Origin: an uncultured Muribaculaceae bacterium
Lineage (GTDB): Bacteria > Bacteroidota > Bacteroidia > Bacteroidales > Muribaculaceae
NCBI GenBank assembly: GCA_934636465.1
Contig: CAKUAR010000021.1
Span: forward strand, 1 to 36,481
Length of the DNA: 36,481 nt
Direction: 5' to 3'
Shown here: one piece after another, positions 34,931-36,481 of the stretch
Layout of the letters: each line of letters opens with the position of its first letter
Numbering within the stretch: position 1 is the stretch's first letter
Translations under genes and position numbers: made by a program
The notes under the pieces: model-generated
Database searches by the model: none
The model's input: only the letters and a program-made list of their open reading frames with translations
Told to the model about the DNA's origin: nothing

Positions 34931-36148
34931 TTAGTCCGTTTTGGAGTTAGCGAGTGTTTTGCTTTTTTTGTATATGAAAGTATGAGTTGCCATGGATAAT
35001 GCAGATTGGATTTTTTTATTATCCATTGGAAGACGTGTCGCATAAAGAATAGTTGAATCGCCTCTTTCATCATAGTGGCATATAGGGTTGTCAAGAGTAA
35101 AACAATAAGGAGATGTCTTATATTTTTCTGCAAATCTATCCACACTCATCCAAAGACTCAATCTTGACTCATAGTACCTCGCACCGTAGTAGTACATACC
35201 CGTCTCCTCATCAAATTCCTTTGCGTTGAAGAGATAGGGCGTGTTCCAGATGTTGTTGCGTTCCTCTATGAATACCTCGCCGAAAGGTACATACTCGATA
35301 TGCTGTACCACCTCGCCGTCAAGGTTAGTGATGTAACTACTGCTACCCAAATGGTCAGGGTGGTAGTAGAACTGCATCTTCTCGTATGCGTCGCCTTCTT
35401 GGAAGTTGTTCTTTGCAGCTCTCGCTAAAGCTCGTGTCTGAGCAGCCTCCAAGCTCCCGTCATTGCAGCAGAAACCCTTGCCATCGACATAGTCGTTGTT
35501 GTCCTCGCCGTTGTACGGCACTGTAAAGGTTGCATAATTATCCTTGATAACCTGCAACTGTTGAGTATATTTTCCCTTATAATCAACAGAAAGGCCATCA
35601 GTCTCGCTACCAGCATACTGGATGCGGCGTGGATCTGAGCCGTAAGAGTCGAAGTCACCAATCTTGGAAACCACACGCTGACTACCGATGTGGATATGCT
35701 TGGTGTAGTGTCCGCCTTGGTTGGCTACCAAGTATGGAGATACATAGAGTGAGAACTTTGCTGTATTCGTGCGACCACCAGCGAACTCGGAGTTCACATA
35801 AACCTGGTCACTCTCGCCCGATGTCTTCACCGTTCGCTCGCCATCCGCATCATACCAGTAGTTGGTAACAAAGCCATTGTCGTCAGAGGCAAGGAGTCGG
35901 TTCTCCTCGTCCCACTTCAACTTGCGCTCCGCTGCCTTTTCGTCAGCCATGCCATCCTTTTTGGTACGGCTTGTGTTGACATAAACAAGATTACCGTTGG
36001 CATCATACTCGTAGGCATGATTGTTGTTCACATTCTCGCTTTCTGAAGGTGTCTCCTCCGTTCGGTAGTTCACATCCTTCACATTGGCGAGTTGGAACTT
36101 CTTGCCTACATCTTTAATTGATGCTACAAATAGACATATAATATGCAT
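34931..36148 (-). CDS. Orphan Rhs C-terminal fragment (core end plus short tip)
   Basis: Rhs proteins are very large secreted or surface proteins whose YD-repeat shell holds a variable C-terminal toxin. This 405-residue frame keeps only the end: YD repeats (AYEYDANGNLVYV, WYDADGERTVK), then the Rhs-associated core (YYHPDHLGSSSYITNLDGEVV, YVPFGEVF, FNAKEFDEETGMYYYGARYY, SLWMSVDRFAEKY). The usual NP...DPxG end is changed to NPICHYDERGD. Only about 40 residues of variable tip follow, short for a toxin domain, and the DNA becomes more AT-rich there. There is no signal peptide. The first residues from the ATG at 36148 (MHIICLFVASI) look like junction sequence. The frame also opens at a GTG at 36160. 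It begins 15 bases after the end of a small unknown gene, the layout of displaced rhs tip cassettes. Confidence 0.8.
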   Translation of the reverse strand: MHIICLFVASIKDVGKKFQLANVKDVNYRTEETPSESENVNNNHAYEYDANGNLVYVNTSRTKKDGMADEKAAERKLKWDEENRLLASDDNGFVTNYWYDADGERTVKTSGESDQVYVNSEFAGGRTNTAKFSLYVSPYLVANQGGHYTKHIHIGSQRVVSKIGDFDSYGSDPRRIQYAGSETDGLSVDYKGKYTQQLQVIKDNYATFTVPYNGEDNNDYVDGKGFCCNDGSLEAAQTRALARAAKNNFQEGDAYEKMQFYYHPDHLGSSSYITNLDGEVVQHIEYVPFGEVFIEERNNIWNTPYLFNAKEFDEETGMYYYGARYYESRLSLWMSVDRFAEKYKTSPYCFTLDNPICHYDERGDSTILYATRLPMDNKKIQSALSMATHTFIYKKSKTLANSKTD

Positions 36149-36163
36149 ACTAAAAAACACTAC

Positions 36164-36481
36164 TTATAATTGAGTGTACTCTAAATATTGTAAAATATCT
36201 TCCAAATTATCATAATAATCCAATATGTTCGGTTCTTTACACATATACATTTTTCTCACATGGGAAAGAATTATCTGTTTTAGCTTATGAAAATTTGAAG
36301 GATTTACGATTTTGCACAAAGCCAAATCAATAAAGATCCAGTCAGCTCCAACATCAGGTAGAGAAACCTCTCCGTTTAAAATTGGCACTATTGTTTTATT
36401 ATAGAGTTTATCAAGTGACGAATATTCTGAAAAGACATATTCTGCACACTTTTGAACTTTTGCTTGTAATTCATTAAAATC
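36164..36481 (-). CDS. 3' part of a small unknown gene, possible Rhs immunity gene
   Basis: The frame is open from the right edge of the window to a stop at 36164, so the 5' end lies outside. The visible 105 residues are acidic to neutral, helix-rich (KVQKCAEYVFSEYSSLDKL, NFHKLKQIILSHVRKMY, YYDNLEDILQYLEY) and cytosolic in character, with no signal or membrane segment. I do not recognise the family. It is markedly AT-rich compared with the Rhs core beside it. Its place directly before an Rhs fragment on the same strand is where the immunity gene of an upstream full-length rhs gene would lie, which is the only basis for that suggestion. A GTG at 36388 inside the frame is unlikely to be the start. 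Confidence 0.65.
   Translation of the reverse strand, partial: DFNELQAKVQKCAEYVFSEYSSLDKLYNKTIVPILNGEVSLPDVGADWIFIDLALCKIVNPSNFHKLKQIILSHVRKMYMCKEPNILDYYDNLEDILQYLEYTQL

Noticed and set aside
34918..35145. 75-codon frame overlapping the Rhs tip in another frame
   Set aside because: It begins inside the conserved Rhs core in the wrong frame. It could only matter if the tip were frameshifted, and it gives no recognisable domain.
1..36481. CRISPR arrays, insertion sequences, tRNA or rRNA genes
   Set aside because: No regularly spaced repeats, transposase genes, cloverleaf sequences or rRNA segments were recognised on reading the window.

Overview
The window looks like a chromosomal segment of a member of the order Bacteroidales; the gene content and secretion tails would fit a Muribaculaceae- or Prevotella-like gut organism, but the family is an inference. 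The evidence is a fused LpxC-FabZ protein, promoters of the Bacteroidota type (TTG/TTTG, about 19-21 bp, then TAnnTTTG, most often TAACTTTG or TATCTTTG), two-subunit methylmalonyl-CoA mutase, an adenosylcobalamin-dependent ribonucleotide reductase, a PorT-like barrel and a T9SS-like C-terminal tail on a large secreted protein.

Layout, left to right. 76-744 (minus): a small secreted protein of unknown function. 1102-5425 (minus): clpC followed by htpG, two protein quality-control genes separated by a region that folds as a terminator with a competing antiterminator. 5751-10774 (plus): gyrA and a secreted TPR protein, a strong terminator, then a Yip1-family membrane protein and smpB. 10775-11595: a gene-poor gap holding a terminator, inverted repeats and a pyrimidine tract. 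11599-14043: a modular secreted protein with two Ig-like (Big_2-like) domains. 14209-17493: lpxD, lpxC-fabZ and lpxA, the early lipid A pathway plus the fatty-acid dehydratase. 17754-21717: mutA and mutB, methylmalonyl-CoA mutase of the succinate-propionate route. 21861-24059: dnaG. 24121-26822: a protein with four LysM domains fused to a periplasmic-binding-protein fold, overlapping a PorT-like outer membrane barrel. 26857-27921 (minus): holA. 27994-31989 (plus): a stand-alone HsdR-N-like nuclease-fold protein, a UvrD/PcrA helicase and, overlapping it, nspC for polyamine synthesis. 32084-34636 (minus): nrdJ. 34931-36481 (minus): an orphan Rhs C-terminal fragment preceded by the 3' part of a small unknown gene in the position of an immunity gene.

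Most of the window is core metabolism and information processing: replication and repair (gyrA, dnaG, holA, pcrA-like, nrdJ), proteostasis (clpC, htpG, smpB) and envelope building (lpxD, lpxC-fabZ, lpxA, LysM and barrel proteins). MutAB and NrdJ both need adenosylcobalamin. The accessory part is the right edge (Rhs module), the 10.8-14.0 kb stretch and the left-edge secreted protein. The most unusual items are a ClpC that has lost its whole N-terminal substrate/adaptor domain, the attenuator-like RNA between clpC and htpG, and the displaced Rhs tip with no visible partner immunity gene downstream. No tRNA, rRNA, CRISPR array or insertion sequence was seen.
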